DNA of 64,000 bases, taken from contig OV050030.1 of assembly GCA_920105625.2 (NCBI GenBank), forward strand, positions 174,085,315-174,149,314, given 5' to 3'. The notes beneath the pieces are model-generated. The model was not told the DNA's origin, did not search any database, and saw only the letters and a program-made list of their open reading frames with translations. The DNA is from Clusia tigrina (taxonomy: Eukaryota; Arthropoda; Insecta; Diptera; Clusiidae). Positions within the stretch are counted from its first letter, which is position 1. The number at the start of each line of letters is the position of its first letter. Below, one piece after another: positions 1 through 11,484 of this stretch. Made by a program: the position numbers and the translations under genes.

Positions 1-45
<45 letters not shown>

Positions 46-57
46 TCCTATTAGTCC

Positions 58-130
<73 letters not shown>
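1..130. repeat. (TA)n microsatellite with one interruption
   Basis: Alternating T and A from the window edge, broken only at 41-60 by a non-repetitive 20-mer. Nearly the same 20-mer recurs at 1283-1302 on the far side of the mariner element. No gene is visible. The tract supplies the TA target used by the mariner that starts at 132. Confidence 0.97.
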
Positions 131-1280
<1,150 letters not shown>

Positions 1281-1372
1281 TATTTAATCCTATTAGTCCA
1301 TTAAGGAGCAAAGGGCCGAATGCTGCGGCATCTAGAGCTTCTCAAAGTAGCGAACAGCGCGAAAAAAATACT

Positions 1373-2336
1373 TTGGCTGCTCGATATACCATGGCATGTG
1401 TTAGGGTTGCGCGAAATTTAGCTCCACGTCCGTATGTGCGACATACTTTGGAGCGTGCAACATTCAATTATGATGCAAACTTTGATTACGTTTCTCATGC
1501 GAAGGTTTCAATTGGATCAATGACTACTGTTTGCAGTCAATGCATGGCATTTAAGTTTAAACATGAGGTGCCTGGATTGTGTTATGCAAACGGACAAGTT
1601 AAATTACCTGAATTGAATCTACCACCGGAGCCCTTGCGTTCTTTGGTAACTGGTGCCACATCGGTTTCGAGACATTTTTTGGCAAACATACAAGCATATA
1701 ACTCCGGTTTTCAAATGGCTTCATTCGGTGCGACAAATATTATACGCGAAAATTTTATGCCAACGTTCAAAGTAATTGTGTTTAGTTGGATAATAGTGAA
1801 ACACACGATTGTGAAAATTTTGCTATTCAACAAAGTCAAGGCCAAGTTTACCAACGACTTGGATATTCGTTACCCCTTCCTGATCAAAGTTATCAATTTT
1901 TGCAAATATACTTTGTGGGTAACTCAAATGTTGAAACCGATCGTCGTTGTATTGTTTCTTCAAATTTACAGAGAGAGATTGTCGAGCGTTTGCAGAAAAT
2001 GTTGCTTACTGAAAATGAGTTAGCGCGGCTTTTTCAAATGCCTCTCTCGATCAAACGCCATCCAATGAATATGCAATTGTGATTCGAGCTGATAAAACGC
2101 CACCTGGCCAACATATCAGACGATTTAATGCTCCAACAATGGATGATATCGCTATTGTAATCGTGGGCGATGAATTTAATTCCCGTGATATTGTGCTGCA
2201 TCGTAGAAATATGCAACTGCAGCGAGTGTCTGAAACTCATCGCTGCTATGATGGATTACAGTACCCATTGTTGTTTTGCCGAGGAAAAGACGGTTATCAT
2301 TTTAACATTAAAATGATCAATCCTTCTACCGGTTAG
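1373..2336 (+). pseudogene. Helitron-1 RepHel, N-terminal region (broken)
   Basis: The frame from 1373 begins without ATG (TTG) and carries a cysteine pair (CSQCMAFKF) followed by GLCYANGQVKLPEL. Helitron-2 has the equivalent CLHCRALKF and GMCCSNDKVVLPPM. The similarity continues through SFGATNII and MPTFKV. The frame then shifts twice: the segment YQRLGYSLPLPDQSYQFLQI is read in the frame of 1786, and IRADKTPPGQHIRRFNAPTM in the frame of 2079. It ends at CRGKDGYHFNIKMINPSTG, where a GT splice-donor-like site begins. The functions of this N-terminal region are poorly known. It precedes the Rep nuclease in the same polyprotein. Confidence 0.75.
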
Positions 2337-2401
2337 TGCATTTCATTTCTATTTCATTTTGAAAAGTTTTATTTCATTTTTCGCATAATTTTGCAATCTA
2401 G
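2332..2401 (+). other. 70-bp GT-AG intron inside the Helitron-1 Rep gene
   Basis: The upstream frame would stop at TAG straight after ...NPSTG. If GT (2332-2333) to AG (2400-2401) is removed, the frame joins as ACC-G/GA-GTG-GAA and continues as VETNKKVSAMNYYSYRLM. That matches the uninterrupted Helitron-2 protein (NGESTKKVSCMDFYAYRLM). The stretch ends in a T-rich tract (ttttatttcatttttcgc) and ATCTAG, as expected for a small fly intron. The two facts together make an intron more likely than random decay. Confidence 0.7.
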
Positions 2402-4165
2402 GAGTGGAAACTAACAAAAAAAGTCAGCGCAATGAATTATTATTCATATCGTCTTATGGTGCGTCAAAATGATTTTAACCATATTTTGCTTTGTCGTCGA
2501 CTTTTCCATCAATTTGTACGCCAAAATAGAATCTGAACGACTAAATTTCATACTGTTTAATCAGAAGAAATTACGTTCGGAGGAGTACATCCATTTGCGT
2601 GATGCTATAAATAATGACGGTAATGTTAATTATCTCGGAAAAATGATCATTTTGCATTCAACGTACACAGGCAGTACATATCATATGCATGAGAATGCGC
2701 AGGATGCAATGACTTATGTGCGTCCATACGACCGACCAGATTTATTTATAACGTTTACGTGTAATCCACAATGGAGTGACATTAAGGATAATTTATTCGA
2801 TGGCCAAAGCTCAACCGACCGCCATGATATCACTGCCCGTGTTTTTAAGCAGAGGTTAAAAACCCTTATGGATTTCATCGTAAAATCAAAAGTATTTGGT
2901 GAAGTCAAGTGCTGGATGTATTCTGTGGAATGGCAAAAGCGTGGTTTGCCACATGCTCATATATTAAATTGGGTGGGCACAAAAATCATACCGGATGAAG
3001 TTGATAATGTGATATATGCAGAAATTCCAGACCAAACAAGTGATCCTGAATTATATGATACTGTTGTGCAAAATATGATACACGGTCCATGTGGAGAATT
3101 CAAAATTAACTCCCCATGTTTGGTTGATGGCAAATGTAGTAGGAAATGATGGTTACCCATTATATCGTCGTCGATCAACTGAAGATAATGGTAGATCTGT
3201 TACTATAAGAGTACAGAATCAAGAAGTTGAGGTCGATAATCGTTGGGTTGTACCGTATTCACCGTAATTGTCGAAAGTATTCAAAGCTCATATTAATGTC
3301 GAATACTGCAATTCTGTCAAGTCCATTAAATACATTTGCAAGTATGAAAATAAACGTAGCGATATGGCCGTATTTGAAGCTACTGATCCGAACAGAAACG
3401 ATGAAATACATCAGTATCAAATGGGGCGTTACATTAGTAGTAATGAAGCGATTTGAAGTATTTTTTCGTTTCAAATACACGACAGATATCCAGCTGTTGT
3501 TCATTTAGCTGTGCATCTTGAAAATGGCCAACGTGTGTATTTCACTACCAAAAATGCTGAACTGTATCACCACCTCATACAACTCTAACTGCATTTTTTA
3601 AATTGTGTGAAGTTGATGCTTTTGCCAGAACGCTATTGAATGCAGAAGTGCCAATGTATTTTACGTGTAATACATCAAAAAAAGGGTTCCAACGGCGTAA
3701 GCAACGACATCGTGTTGATGGATATCAAAATTTGTATTCAACTGATTTTGGGCCATATTTATACTGTTCACCCAAATAATGCTGAGTGTTTTTATTTACG
3801 TTTACTGTTAATAAATGTTCGTGGCCCAACATCATTTCGACAATTAAGAACAGTCAATGGAATACTGTGTACGACATATCGACAAGCGTGTCAACAGCTT
3901 AATTTCTGGAAAATGATGCTCATTGGAACAAACACTTAAAATACAGCAGTTGTGGCTCATCCTTATCAAATCCCAACTTTGTTTGCGATAATATTGTCTA
4001 CCTGTTTTCCATCGAATGCGTCTGAGTTGTGGACAAAATTACAGGACTATCTATCGAAAGATATTCTGTTCCAAGTGCGTCAAGTAGATTGTAATCCTGC
4101 AAATGGATTTCACACCGGAAATTTACAATGAAGCACTGATTTGCATAGAAGATTTGAAGATTTGA
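2402..4165 (+). pseudogene. Helitron-1 Rep (HUH) nuclease and linker, frameshifted
   Basis: The Rep domain is clear. It contains RPDLFITFTCNPQWSDI, then CWMYSVEW, then the HUH metal-binding motif in GLPHAHIL (histidines encoded at 2952-2954 and 2958-2960). The downstream SIKYICKY block holds the tyrosine region used for nicking. After the Rep core the frame breaks several times: around 2470, again at 3149 where part of the CTKxYP block is missing, and again after 3450. RVIHQKK, GHIYTVHPNNAECFYLRLLLINV and EIYNEALICIEDL remain readable to 4160. No helicase follows. Confidence 0.85.
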
Positions 4166-4536
4166 AGATGCGAAAGCTATAGTTTCGCCGTAATAAGTTT
4201 AAACAGCTTTTTAAAGTTAGGATATCGCAGAATGGCGGCATGAGTATAAATATCCTTGAATTTTTCTAATGCTAATATGTAGTTCGGGTAATGAATGTTC
4301 ACCTTTTGCCCCTTTGTAAAAATCTAGGTCATTGGGTGAGTAAATTATGCATAATCTTTCACGAATTTTTTGTAGAACCCTGTCTTTCCCAGAATCAACT
4401 TAATTAAGCATTTCCTGTATCTGTTTTTCTATTTCCTTTTCGTGAATATCTGGGTACCTATATGTTTTTGAATATAAGGGCCTATCGAGAGTAGTCACTA
4501 TTTCCTGCTGGATTTCATTAGTTGGCGATAGTATAT
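4166..4536 (-). pseudogene. Gypsy-2 pol fragment (RT start joined to RT thumb)
   Basis: On the minus strand, from 4536 down to 4379, the frame reads LSPTNEIQQEIVTTLDRPLY then SKTYRYPDIHEKEIEKQI and ends at EMLN. This is the beginning of a gypsy reverse transcriptase. Directly after it comes GFYKKFVKDYA and then LEKFKDIYTHAAILRYPNFK, the thumb and start of RNase H. The palm, which carries the catalytic aspartates and takes up about 650 bp in Gypsy-3, is missing. Several frameshifts are present. The errantivirus Gypsy-1 interrupts the upstream side at 4536/4537. Confidence 0.8.
4379..4536 (-). repeat. Tandem 181-bp duplication, copy 1 (split by Gypsy-1)
   Basis: The 158 bp here plus 23 bp on the other side of Gypsy-1 (11489-11511) equal an uninterrupted copy at 11512-11692. 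Differences are only a couple of bases (for example AAGGGCC against AAGTGCC). The unit encodes the start of Gypsy-2 RT. The duplication therefore happened inside Gypsy-2 before the errantivirus arrived. Confidence 0.85.
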
Positions 4537-4825
4537 AATTATGCTAATGTAAATGAAACAAACCGTTCAGCTTGTGAGGAATTCTAAAACTGATCTTTAT
4601 TTTTCAAAAAGTCTTACAGCTAGCTTAAACATAAATACATTAGAGCACTTAATAATAATAATAACATACATACATAATTGTTAGTAAATGTGCAGCTGCA
4701 TTGTTCTCACGAAAAGTATTAACTATGCATTTTATGCTTTCGTGGGAAGAGTGCGCTAACGGAAACGGACAGCTAGACTATTTGGTGCACGTACGTTTGG
4801 TTATTTGAGTGGACCATATGTGACT
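4537..4825 (-). repeat. 3' LTR of Gypsy-1
   Basis: 289 bp, reading AGTCACATATGG...TAGCATAATT on the minus strand. It matches 11183-11484 over its whole length. It lacks 6 bp of an AAT repeat and a 7-bp duplication (ATAGTCA) that the 5' copy has. The env stop codon (4801-4803) lies inside it. Confidence 0.92.
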
Positions 4826-6290
4826 CCACCAACCCCAGATTCAACAGTCCCTGTTGAACTAGGAATTATATTTAGATCTATATTTACTTCACTTTTCTGT
4901 TTCTTACATTTGTTTATATAAAAATATAATATTACAATAATAGCTAACACAATTAATAACAATGTTATATTTAGCCCATAAGATACATTTTTATGATATT
5001 TTAATTCGTTTATAAATTTAATATATTCAACTTGATTAGTTTTAATGTCTTCAAAAGTTATCCATTTTTCAAATGTTACATTAAGATCATTATTAGGGTT
5101 AAAAAATATTTTTCGTGTTCAATGCTTTTCCAGTTTTGAAATGTTTTATTATTTATTTCAATGCTACAGTTTGAAAAATTTATTAGACAATGTTTATTCA
5201 ATACCATACTTCTGTCGTAACAATTTTGGTGTATTTTTATATTTATTGCATTCTTTACTAACAATGTTTCATTATCCAACTCTTCAATAATTGTTTTGTT
5301 ATTCCATCTTAATTTACCTTTATGTTGAAGGATACAATTTGAACTTTCCTGGAGTTCCTTCATTATGGTATTATCTTTGTAAGTGTACATTTTATTATTT
5401 ACTGTGACAATATATTCGTTTATTTCATCTATTTCTAAAAAACTTCTATTTGGTAATGGAGTAATAAGTTTTAAGTCAGTTGAGATGTAGTTTCGTGGAA
5501 TTTTTAGTGCTAGTATAAGTGAATTGTCTTTGTAAGTCATCATTCCTATTCTGATGAGTTTTAATTTGTAAAAATCTATTTTATAATTTTCAATTTCTTG
5601 TGGTGTGAGGATTCCCGGATTTACTAGACCGTGTTTGGCAGATGCAATATTATCCTGAATGTGGTTAATTTTGTCTTCAATGAATTTTAATTTCAACATT
5701 TGGTCAGTGTATAAGAGTCTCCTAGCAATTTCGTTGTGTCGTTGTTTTACCTCACTTAAAACGTCTTTTACTTTAATCCTGTCTTGTTCCACTGCTTTTT
5801 TAAAAATAGTAATCGTTTCATTAAAGTGTTTATTGATAAAAATTTGTTTATTCAGTGTTGTTATGGAATTGTGGCTATTCTCTTCAGTTATCTTTAAGTG
5901 TTCTAAGATTTCCTGTCTGTCATCGTCATCCATGACACCAAAAAGCCATTTGTAAAGGGTACCTGCAACGTTAATGAGTCCCCTATTTTTCCTCAGATTT
6001 ACGTCAGGAGTTATTGACATAACTTTAGCTTTAATTATTCTGATTTCTATTTCCAAGAGGTCTTTATTGTCAACATCAAGATGAGCTAGATTTTTCTGAA
6101 TTTGGTCAACAATGTCATAAATTTCATTTGGATTAATTATATGTAATACTATATTGGTATCGTTTACTATTTCTAATTTTTTTATCTGGATTTCTGCGTA
6201 ACCTGCTTCATTTTGAATAGTATCTACTTGGAGGAATGCGGTAGCGGCCATTACTTGTAATAGTAACAGGATTTCCATTGTAATCACCAT
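4801..6290 (-). pseudogene. env: Gypsy-1 env (fusion glycoprotein of an insect errantivirus), one frameshift
   Basis: The frame runs from the ATG at 6288-6290 for 404 codons. It shows a hydrophobic signal peptide (about residues 4-20), a basic cleavage-like site followed by a hydrophobic glycine-rich segment and WLFG (about 95-118), a heptad-like helix (about 125-210), many N-glycosylation sites, and cysteines near the C-terminal end of the ectodomain. A stop occurs at about 5076. One frame over, the sequence continues with the membrane-proximal part, a transmembrane segment (about 4905-4965) and a short tail that ends at 4801-4803. The break lies in a homopolymer at about 5096-5103. In the family, Env is a baculovirus F-like membrane-fusion protein made from a spliced RNA. 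Confidence 0.85.
4826..4840 (-). other. Probable polypurine tract of Gypsy-1
   Basis: On the minus strand the purine-rich GGGGTTGGTGG lies directly before the AGTCAC start of the 3' LTR, the position where plus-strand DNA synthesis is primed in LTR elements. It is interrupted by two Ts, so it is a weak tract. Confidence 0.45.
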
Positions 6291-6479
6291 ATTCCCTGAA
6301 AGTGAAATCTCTGTTTAAAAATTAATTTGAAAATAACTTTCATCATTAGTTGAACTAAAAATAGACAGTTTGGTCAATACTACTTTATATGAAGTTTGAT
6401 TTTGTATTACTTGTTCTGGAACCTTTCCCATTAATTTATGTTTTGAAATTTTTGTTTTCTTTTAACCTGTGTTTTGTAT

Positions 6480-7400
6480 ATTTTTTTGAATTTATTCTGA
6501 TTAGATTTTATGTAATTGTCCTCCGTTCTGTACGAGTATTTGAAATTTGTTTGTACTTTGGGTTCAACTTGCCGACTCTATTATTTTTAACAAATCTGTT
6601 TATAAAATTTATATCGGTACTTTTATCTGTATTCCTATTGATATTATTTATTTTCCTTGTTTTATTTTCGTGAATTGTTTTTGAAATTCGTTTAAGTTCG
6701 TTTTCTGAAATAACGTTATTTTAAAAGTCTACAGGTTTCATTCTTGTAGTTGAATGAAATGAATTATTATAAAAAGTTACTGCTTTGAATACTTGTATTG
6801 TTTGAATCAGTATTATTTGAATCTGCGTTGAAAAGTCGGACGTGTTCGTTAAGTGTTCCGTGCAGTCTTTCAACGTCTGCATTACCAGTTTTTAGGTATG
6901 GTGTAGTGATGTGAATGTTTATATTGGTATCTTTAAGAAATTGTTTTATTCAATTTGTATCCAGTTCGTTATCTGTTATAAGAAGTTTTGGTTTCCCTAA
7001 GTATTCTATTCTAGCTTTTATTTCCTCTATTATTGAAATCCACGTTCTATCTTTTAAAGGATGTGCAGTTGCGTATTTAGTTAGTTTATCTATACTCGCA
7101 AGATACATAGCATTTCTTTTAGGAAACCAAATATCGAAATGAACTATGTCGTTATGCTTTTCAGGAGTTTCTGCAACATTAAGATTATACTTAATCGGGC
7201 TTCTGTCGAATTTCGCCAAATTGCACGTTTCACAATTATTAATATATTTTTGAATTTCTTTCTGCATACTCGGGAAATAGTAGTATATTTTAATTTCAGA
7301 GATAATTTCATTTATCCCTCTATGATTGTTTTTTAAGTGTTCCTTTTTTATAATATTAAGTAATTTTTCCCTTTCAGAACTCTGAGATTTTTGTTACATG
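6480..7400 (-). pseudogene. pol: Gypsy-1 integrase
   Basis: The zinc-binding HHCC domain is visible as EHLKNNH (about 7320-7345) and NCETCNLAKF (about 7225). The catalytic core follows with HFDIWFP for the first aspartate and KLLITDNELD for the second. A TGA then interrupts at 6950-6952. After it the frame continues with ITTPYLKTGNADVERLHGTL, supplying the glutamate of the D,D-35-E triad. The C-terminal part, with a recognisable KLNPKYKQI stretch near 6560, is frameshifted. From 6300 to 6480 nothing coding is clear beyond the overlap zone with env. One nonsense codon and one or two frameshifts make it inactive. Confidence 0.85.
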
Positions 7401-7559
7401 AAAAATATTTAATATAAAAATCTTGAAATTTACGGTAAAGTTTATTGCTAGAGCAAAATACTACTATCATTCCTTTTGCTGGTATATTTTCTCGCATTAA
7501 TTTTAACATGTCACTTTGTGGTTTTAGCTTTAGTGTGCCTTATTTTTTGTTTTTAAACA

Positions 7560-8915
7560 GTATCTTTGAGCGACATGACTCAATGTGCGAATCCTCAAGA
7601 AACAATTGATTTTTGAAGAGGTTAATTGGCTTTTCCGTAACTGGAATGAAATAAGTACTGTCAGTTTCTGCACTGTGCACAGTCTCCATATCCTCTTCGA
7701 ATAATTCATTTAGATTTATTAATACGTTTTGGGTTTCTGATTCTTCGTAAACGATTCTACTCAGTCCGTCTGCTATTACATTTTCTTTACCTTTTCTGTA
7801 TTCTATATTAAAGTCACATTCGTTAAGCTTAATTTTCCATCGCTGTAACTTAGAGTTGGGTTCTTTTAAATTATTTAACTATACAAGTGGGCGCTGGTCT
7901 GTTTTTATTGTGAATTTACGGTCGAAAAGATATGGGCGAAAATATTTCGTTGCCCAAACTATAGCCAAGAGTTCCTTCTTTATGGTACTATAGTTCTTTT
8001 CATGACCATTAAGTGAGCGGCTTGCATAGCATATTGCTTTATTACCCTGCATGAGAAAAGCTCCTAATGCAAAATTACTTGCATCAGTGATAAGTGTGAA
8101 TATTTTTGTAAAATCGGGGTGAATAAGTATAGGGTCTGCTTTAATCAATTTCTTTAATTTTTCAAAGGAGTCAATGTAATCTTGATCCTTTATATTTATT
8201 TTAGCTTTTTTCTTTAAAAATTTAACTAGGTGATAGGCAATTTTAGAGTAATCTTTTATAAACCGTCTGTAGTAACCCGTTATTCCAAGAAAGGATTTTA
8301 TTTCTTTTTGAGTTTTTGGTAGACGTATTTTGTTAATTGCCTCTACTTTTTTTGGATTAGTTTTGATTCCGTCTGTCGTAATGACGTGACGTAAAAATTC
8401 TGTTTCTTTGGCCAGAAAGGTACATTTTTCTAATTGTATTTTGAGATTGGCGTTGTTTAAATAGTTTAATACTTTATTTAAGGATTCTAAATGTTCTTCT
8501 AAACTAGTAGAAAAAACCAGAATGTCATCTAAATAAACTATACCAATTTTCTTCAAATGCTCTTTTAAGACATTATTCATAAGCCTCTGAAATGTGGCCG
8601 GCGCATTTCGTAATCCGAATGGCATACGAAGGAATTCGTAGTGCCCATTAGCAGTTGAGAAAGCTGTCTTATGAATGTCATCGGGATGCATTTCAATTTG
8701 GTGGTAGCCTTTTACTAAATCCAAAGTAGTAAAATATTGGCATCTACCCAATTTGTCAAATATATCATCTATATTTGGCATTGGAAACCGATCTTCAATT
8801 GTTATACTGTTTACTTTTCTGTAATCTATAACAATACGCCCTTTTTGTTTATTTGAAGTGTCTAATTTTTTTGGAACTATCCAAATAGGGCTATTATATG
8901 GACTATTTGATTCTC
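7560..8915 (-). pseudogene. pol: Gypsy-1 reverse transcriptase and RNase H
   Basis: The RT begins at [16 protein letters not shown] (about 8900) and runs through [25 protein letters not shown] and [14 protein letters not shown]. The polymerase active site is [10 protein letters not shown] (about 8540), followed by [19 protein letters not shown]. RNase H starts at [14 protein letters not shown] and passes through [19 protein letters not shown] to TDQRPLV. A TAG at 7876-7878 then interrupts. The frame continues as LNNLKEPNSKLQRWKIKL and GKENVIADGLSRI towards 7560. Upstream, a small deletion and frame shift near 8915 separates it from the protease-linker ORF. All RT catalytic residues are present. 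Confidence 0.9.
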
Positions 8916-9556
8916 TTATATTTGTTTATTAACTTCTTCTTTATGGATTTCTGGGTACCTATATAATTTAGAGTAGATTGGAAAATCGTTTTTTGTAACG
9001 ATTTTGTGCTTTGGTTCATTTGTAAATGTTAAATTGTCTGAATCATTATAAAATATTCTTCTGTGTCTTTTTATAAAACCTTTTAAAATTTTTTTCTCAT
9101 GCTCGCTAAGGTGGTCTGGTCGAATGAAGTCATCTTGAACATTATGATTTCTTACTTCCTTATTGATAATTTCTATAGTGTTTTCTTTATAGGCCATTTC
9201 ATCATATATTTCTTCTTCTTCCGAAAAATATAATGTTAGGGAGGCGTTAGTGGTTATTAGTTGTCTATTAGGGTAGTCTATTATACAATTAAGGTCTTTA
9301 AGGATATTGTTTCCTATCAGGCCATCATAGACTTTACTAAAGTGCCACTCTACAAATTCACTGTTGTAATTTTCTAAATTAAATTCTTTAAAAATTGGAA
9401 ATTTACAAAGATTCTCTATTGGGTGCGTATTCTCTAATGCAGCCATTGAAGCCGTTATTTTGTGCTTCCATTTTGGGTGACAGTCCTTATTAATGATACT
9501 AAACTCTGCTCTAGTATCAATTAAAAAGTATAGTGTTCGAATATGATTTTCAATTT
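8916..9556 (-). pseudogene. pol: Gypsy-1 protease and linker to RT
   Basis: The pol frame overlaps the end of gag in the -1 frame and reads LPYIKIENHIRTLYFLIDTR and AEFSIINKD. This is the retropepsin active-site region, but the expected Asp-Thr-Gly reads Asp-Thr-Arg. The Gly-to-Arg change would be expected to harm the protease, unless this lineage normally uses it. The rest (to NKQI at 8916) is a linker with GLIGNNILKDLN and an acidic EEEEIYDE patch that leads into HKIVTKNDFPIYSKLYRYPE at the RT entry. Confidence 0.75.
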
Positions 9557-10531
9557 TTATATAGGGTAGTTTTCTTTCCTGTTTGAATGAAAATTTGCAT
9601 TTGTTACATCCATTGGTGCGACATCAAAATTTCGATTTGATTGTCTAGTTTGGTTCGAAAATCGTGTAGGGTCCGATGTGTTTCTTTGGTTTGAAAGTCT
9701 CGTACGGTCCGATATGTCTCTTTGGTTTAACCCTCGATTAGGTGTGCTATTATATCCTAAATTGCTATTATAGTGTCCATTGTTTGGGGTAGTGTTGGGT
9801 AAATTAGGCGTACTTGCATTATAATTACGATTGAAATTTCCGTTCGACCTAGTATTCTTATTTGTATTATTTCTAAAATGTCCGCTAAAATGATTTTCTC
9901 TGTAGTTATTGAAAGTATTGTTATTATAACCTTCAGTTTTGAAGGTATGGTTGTCGTTGTTGTAGTGATTATTCTGATTAATACTCCTATATGTATTGTT
10001 CCTAAAATTGCCACTAAAATTATTTCTCTTATAACTCTTCGAAGTAATATAACTGTTTAACACTGGGCCGTATAAAGTATACGATTGATGGCGTGCTTCC
10101 AAAATAATTTTGTACGCATCTGCCAATGAATCTGGGTTTCTAGCAAAAATCATAGTCTTTGTTGGTTCTGGTAATTGATCCCTAAAAATGTTTAAGGGGA
10201 TCCTATTTATTTCTGTTATAGAGTATAGTCCGTCTAGGTGAGTCGATTGTCGGTTTTTTAACCTGTTTGTAATTCCGTTTATTTTGAAATAATAATTTTC
10301 TATGGTTCCCTCGAGTCTTGTTGTTTTAAGTCTGTCCATTAATTCGTTGCTACTAGCTTTTTCGCCAAAGTGTTTTACTAAAATATCTTTAAGTTGTGGC
10401 CAATCCTCTACAGATCCATGCCTGTGTATAGCCTGTCTTGTCCGTACGACACATTTATTTTTCATGTAAGAAAAAAGAATTTTTTTATTGTTCGCATCGA
10501 AATTTGCGATTGTAGGTAGGAGCGCATCCAT
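9557..10531 (-). CDS. gag: Gypsy-1 Gag-like protein (324 aa)
   Basis: An intact reading frame from the ATG at 10529-10531 to the stop at 9557-9559. The first half (about residues 1-150) looks like a gypsy capsid region, with DWPQLKDILVKHFGEKASS and RDQLPEPTKTMIFARNPDSL. The second half (about 165-320) is extremely rich in asparagine, with NNNTFNNYRENHFSG-like repeats and QRDISDRTRLSNQRNTSDPTR duplicated in tandem. No CCHC zinc knuckle is seen, as in other errantivirus Gags. At 324 residues it is shorter than the roughly 420-450 usual for the group, so the N-terminus may be truncated. Its end overlaps pol in the -1 frame, implying -1 frameshifting. Confidence 0.8.
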   Translation of the reverse strand: MDALLPTIANFDANNKKILFSYMKNKCVVRTRQAIHRHGSVEDWPQLKDILVKHFGEKASSNELMDRLKTTRLEGTIENYYFKINGITNRLKNRQSTHLDGLYSITEINRIPLNIFRDQLPEPTKTMIFARNPDSLADAYKIILEARHQSYTLYGPVLNSYITSKSYKRNNFSGNFRNNTYRSINQNNHYNNDNHTFKTEGYNNNTFNNYRENHFSGHFRNNTNKNTRSNGNFNRNYNASTPNLPNTTPNNGHYNSNLGYNSTPNRGLNQRDISDRTRLSNQRNTSDPTRFSNQTRQSNRNFDVAPMDVTNANFHSNRKENYPI

Positions 10532-11182
10532 TTTTGTTTGTTTTTTTTTTTTTCTTTATAATTTAGAAATTATTTTTTCTTATTTCAGATACAGATATAT
10601 TTTCAATAAAAGACGCTCTTATACTTTTAAATTAACTAATAACATTAACATTTAATTATTTTTTACTCCAGAGCTCACTGCACTTATCTTCAGGAGTAGA
10701 GTTGGGTTGATCAATTTTCAAGCTGATCCTGTTGCAACTATCTTCTTTCACTGCTTTGTTGTATTTTGCTGCTACGAGTATGTTGGTTGGTCGTTAGTGT
10801 TTTTGTTTTAAGTCACAAAAAAAAAAATTTTTTCCGTGAACACAATTGATTTATCACTCCACTTTATGCTGGATTATTTTTATATAATGTTAACTTTTAA
10901 AAATTTTCTTTAATAGTCTTTATTTGATTAATTTGATTACTTTTAATTTTATAGATTTGTTGTTCTGAGTTCTAAACAAATTCCTTAAAGTCTCGAACTA
11001 TTTTAATTTTTCTTATAAAGTTTGTAATCTTTCCACCAGTTTGTAATTTGACTTTTCCTTCTCAAACTTTTCCAAAGTCACTCTTGTAATATTTTCACTA
11101 GTTAGAATTTGACGTTTTTATTCTTAAGCTTTGCCAAAGTGACTCTTGTACTCTAGGGTTGCTTTTTGTTTTCCTCGTTGCC
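10532..11182 (-). other. Gypsy-1 untranslated leader with probable primer-binding site
   Basis: The 650 bp between the 5' LTR and gag contain no open frame. Directly after the LTR the minus strand reads TGGCAACGAGGAAAAC (about 11168-11183). The TGG start is the usual complement of a tRNA CCA end, so this is the probable primer-binding site. I cannot name the tRNA. Duplicated T-rich blocks with AGTCACTCTTGTA occur at about 11080-11160. In errantiviruses the leader also carries the splice donor for env and insulator or packaging signals; none is certain here. Confidence 0.6.
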
Positions 11183-11484
11183 AATTATGCTAATGTAAAT
11201 GAAACAAACCGTTCAGTTTGTGAGGTATTCTAACACTGATCTTTATTTTTCAAAAAGTCTTACAGCTAGCTTAAACATAAATACATTAGAGCACTTAATA
11301 ATAATAATAATAGTAACATACATACATAAGTGTTAGTAAATGTGCAGCTGCATTGTTCTCACGAAAAGTGTTAACTATGCATTTTATGCTTTCGTGGGTA
11401 CAGTGCGCTAACGGAAACGGACGGCTAGACTATTTGGTGCAATAGTCACGTACGTTTGGTTATTTGAGTGGACCATATGTGACT
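11183..11484 (-). repeat. 5' LTR of Gypsy-1
   Basis: 302 bp, the partner of 4537-4825. It drives transcription toward lower coordinates. It carries an extra ATAGTCA beside the shared CACGTACG and a longer AAT run. It ends at GTGACT, followed by the ATAT target duplication at 11485-11488. Confidence 0.92.

Larger units (their letters stand above)
1305..4165 (+). mobile_element. Helitron-1, 5' half only (Rep part without helicase)
   Basis: Three consecutive blocks show the conserved order of an insect Helitron RepHel protein: the N-terminal region, the Rep (HUH) nuclease and the linker up to the IYNEALICIEDL motif. At about 4165 the sequence switches to a minus-strand gypsy fragment, so the PIF1-like helicase and the 3' terminus are absent. 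The 5' terminus is not clear; similarity starts just after the TA tract. Two other Helitrons in the window (13413-19095 and 57084-59890) are related at protein level but lie on the minus strand. Confidence 0.8.
4537..11484 (-). mobile_element. Gypsy-1: errantivirus-type gypsy element with gag, pol, env and both LTRs
   Basis: A complete insertion of 6.95 kb on the minus strand. It has 3' LTR (4537-4825), env, integrase, RT-RNase H, protease, gag, leader and 5' LTR (11183-11484). The flanks carry the 4-bp duplication ATAT (4533-4536 and 11485-11488), typical of gypsy-class integration. The LTRs differ by about eight substitutions and two small indels, so it is not brand new. Lesions in gag-pol-env are few (one or two per gene), but together they abolish function. 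It sits in copy 1 of a tandem duplication within Gypsy-2, and the empty site survives next door. Confidence 0.92.
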
